Shown here one piece after another: positions 4,515 to 6,079 of a stretch of 6,079 nucleotides of DNA. The position numbers were made by a program, and so were the translations under genes. The notes under the pieces are model-generated. The model had not been told where the DNA came from. It searched no databases and worked only from the letters and a program-made list of their open reading frames with translations. Source of the stretch: Campylobacteraceae bacterium (lineage in GTDB: Bacteria; Campylobacterota; Campylobacteria; Campylobacterales; Sulfurovaceae); NCBI GenBank assembly GCA_027056615.1, contig JALUKJ010000002.1, positions 1 through 6,079 of the forward strand. Reading direction: 5' to 3'. Position 1 is the stretch's first letter, and each line of letters opens with the position of its first letter.

Positions 4515-5519
4515 TTAGTTTGGAATACGAATTTTTTGCCCAATGTAGATACGATCGGGTCTTGTTATTTCTGGATTTGCCTTATAGATACGTTTGTATT
4601 CCATAACATTACCATAAGCTCTTTTTGCTAATTTTCCAAGTGTATCACCTTTCCTAACAATAATGATTCTCATCTCTTTTTCACGGAAAACAACCTCTTT
4701 TTTAATATCACTACTGTATTTCTTATCCTCTTCATTGGTTGTTGTAGTTGATCCTGCAGCATTTTCAATTTCATTACTAATTTGTGCAGAAAGTTGACTT
4801 AAACTATCTGTTCCTTTAGCATTTTGAACATTTACCTTATTGTAAACATCAACTTGTTTTTTACTATTGTCAATATGTGTTTTTTCATTAATATCCACAT
4901 TTTCTAAAGCATTTTCTAAGTCATTTGAAACTGAATCTACTTCAGTAGTTGAGAGTGTATTCATAAGCTCTTTGTCTTTTTGGGTAATATCATCAGTAGT
5001 TACTTGATTTGAGCTATTTTGTTCTTGATTTATCTGTTTCATTACGGCAGAAATAATAGTAGCTACCTCTTCAGGTGACATTTTAGATGTTGATGATGCA
5101 ATTGCTTGTTGAACTTTGTCCGAGACTTCATTTTGTACGGTTTTCTCTTTTGGAGTCTCTTGTTCTACTTCAACTTTTGGCGTACTATTTTCAATAGAGG
5201 ACTCTTTTTTTACTTCTATTTGTTCTTTTTGTATAGGCTCATCACTCTTTTTTATTTTAGGTTCATTTTGTACACTTTGAGGTAAATTATCCATTGAAAC
5301 TTGTAAACTTGTGTCAATTGTGTCATTTGATGAATCTATCATCTTATAACCAAAGTAACCAGCTATCGCTAATGCGATAAGAAGAAGTAACCCAATAAGT
5401 TTACCCTTAGCTCCTTCACCATCTTTATTATTACTAGAGCCATGTAGTTCAGCTCCTTGTGTCTCTTGTCTATAATAATCATTGTAGTCTTCTTGATTGT
5501 ACTCATCTTTATTTAACAT
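4515..5519 (-). CDS. Membrane-anchored LysM-domain protein
   Basis: The 334 residues have a short polar, acidic and tyrosine-rich N-terminus (1-38), one membrane segment about 40-58 (G-K-L-I-G-L-L-L-L-I-A-L-A-I-A-G-Y) without a cleavage site, and a long low-complexity linker about 60-280 rich in S, N, Q, E, K and T. A C-terminal LysM domain about 285-333 contains V-R-K-G-D-T-L-G-K-L-A, Y-K-R-I-Y-K-A-N-P and I-Y-I-G-Q-K-I-R-I-P. The topology is most likely N-in with the LysM in the periplasm, where LysM binds the glycan of peptidoglycan. No catalytic domain is visible, so an anchoring or wall-sensing role is inferred only from architecture. The start is supported by a strong AAGGAG (5525-5530). 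It lies 21 bases after the upstream rhodanese gene on the same strand, probably in one operon. The linker is expected to vary fast between relatives. Confidence 0.85.
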   Translation of the reverse strand: MLNKDEYNQEDYNDYYRQETQGAELHGSSNNKDGEGAKGKLIGLLLLIALAIAGYFGYKMIDSSNDTIDTSLQVSMDNLPQSVQNEPKIKKSDEPIQKEQIEVKKESSIENSTPKVEVEQETPKEKTVQNEVSDKVQQAIASSTSKMSPEEVATIISAVMKQINQEQNSSNQVTTDDITQKDKELMNTLSTTEVDSVSNDLENALENVDINEKTHIDNSKKQVDVYNKVNVQNAKGTDSLSQLSAQISNEIENAAGSTTTTNEEDKKYSSDIKKEVVFREKEMRIIIVRKGDTLGKLAKRAYGNVMEYKRIYKANPEITRPDRIYIGQKIRIPN

Positions 5520-5540
5520 AATTTCTCCTTTTGTTATCTG

Positions 5541-6079
5541 TTATTTTGGAATAATTGTAGTGAAACCCAAAATTTCCCAATATTGCATACCACCCCTATA
5601 GTATAACATTTTTGATTTTGGATATCCTAATTTAAGTAAGTTTTTCATGGCACGTACTCCCTGTTGGCACCATGGACCATTATCAAAGATTAGTAACATT
5701 TGTGCGTTAGTAAAATTCCATTTCCCTCCTTCTTTCTTTACTCCTAAAAGAGAAAAAATTTTCTCAATGTATGGATTGTGACCTTTAGAAGCTAAAATTG
5801 AGAAAGGAATATTGGTGGCTCCAGGAATAGTTCCTGCTCTATTCCACTTTGGCATTCTTGCATCTACAAGAAGACCTTTGTTTTTAGTTACTTTATTTTG
5901 AAGAAAATTAAGTACATCTAATTCACTTACTGTCTCTATACCTTTAATCGGTTGAAAAGGTTGTATGCTAAATGGAGGAGCTGGACGAGAAGTTTTACTA
6001 TAAGAGTTGGTGAGTTTGTGTTTAGTATCTTGAATTCTTTGAATTCTAAATGGCTTTCCATTTATGTCAATATCGACAT
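5541..6079 (-). CDS. Rhodanese-like paralogue, N-terminus beyond the window (partial)
   Basis: The frame is open from the right edge (first whole codon at 6077) to TAA at 5541-5543, giving at least 178 residues. An ATG at 5853-5855 falls inside the domain and is not the start. It repeats the layout of the protein at 3762-4400: R-I-Q-D, then Y-S-K-T-S-R-P-A-P-P-F-S, then L-L-V-D-A-R, I-P-G-A-T-N-I-P, I-F-D-N-G-P-W-C-Q-Q, and Y-Y-R-G-G-M-Q-Y-W. Three of the four cysteines of the paralogue are replaced: Ala (codon 5979-5981), Ser (5967-5969) and Asp (5682-5684). Only the Cys of N-G-P-W-C remains (5667-5669). A signal peptide cannot be judged because the start is missing. It heads a probable operon with the LysM gene 21 bases downstream. 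Whether it is an active sulfurtransferase or a degenerate binding partner cannot be decided from sequence. Confidence 0.85.
   Translation of the reverse strand, partial: VDIDINGKPFRIQRIQDTKHKLTNSYSKTSRPAPPFSIQPFQPIKGIETVSELDVLNFLQNKVTKNKGLLVDARMPKWNRAGTIPGATNIPFSILASKGHNPYIEKIFSLLGVKKEGGKWNFTNAQMLLIFDNGPWCQQGVRAMKNLLKLGYPKSKMLYYRGGMQYWEILGFTTIIPK

Noticed and set aside
5853..5855. ATG as the start of a 104-residue rhodanese fragment
   Set aside because: The same frame is open to the window edge and its upstream translation aligns with the paralogue at 3762-4400, so this Met is internal.
6062..6079. ATG at the extreme right edge on the minus strand (6077-6079) as a gene start
   Set aside because: It is out of frame with the rhodanese and stops after five codons (M-S-I-L-T).

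Overview
The window is A+T-rich bacterial DNA that looks like a member of the Campylobacterota (the former Epsilonproteobacteria, for example a Sulfurimonas-, Sulfurovum- or Arcobacter-like organism). The grounds are a stand-alone atpE whose product carries a signal-peptide-like N-terminus, pnp lying directly upstream of atpE (as I recall for Helicobacter pylori), AAGGA-type ribosome binding sites, TATAAT-type -10 boxes without clear -35 boxes, and the general codon bias. The genus cannot be fixed from the sequence alone.

Left part, plus strand (1-3741). The 3' end of an unidentified gene overlaps the start of pnp (polynucleotide phosphorylase) by one base (TAATG). A 306-base gap follows. It holds a pnp-distal hairpin, an A/T-rich intrinsic terminator, a perfect dyad against a TATAAT -10 box, and a roughly 135-nt leader that appears structured. 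Next come atpE (ATP synthase c subunit), a terminator with another TATAAT in its loop, tRNA-Leu(GAG) with encoded CCA, and a secreted VanX-type D-Ala-D-Ala dipeptidase.

Right part, minus strand (3762-6079). Transcribed right to left are a rhodanese-like protein cut by the window edge, a membrane-anchored LysM protein 21 bases after it, and a second, complete, exported rhodanese-like protein after a 114-base gap containing two perfect inverted repeats. The dipeptidase and the second rhodanese converge on a shared hairpin terminator at 3741-3760.

How the genes fit together: pnp (RNA turnover), atpE (energy) and tRNA-Leu are core housekeeping genes, apparently transcribed as separate units. The dipeptidase and LysM protein both point to the cell wall, but they lie on opposite strands and nothing shows that they cooperate. 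The two rhodanese-like proteins are clear paralogues. The complete one has four cysteines, and the partner keeps only one of them, the Cys of an N-G-x-W-C motif. I see no mobile element, CRISPR array or obvious new defence system. The items most worth a second look are the atpE leader, the paired rhodaneses around the LysM gene, and the perfect dyads next to promoters.
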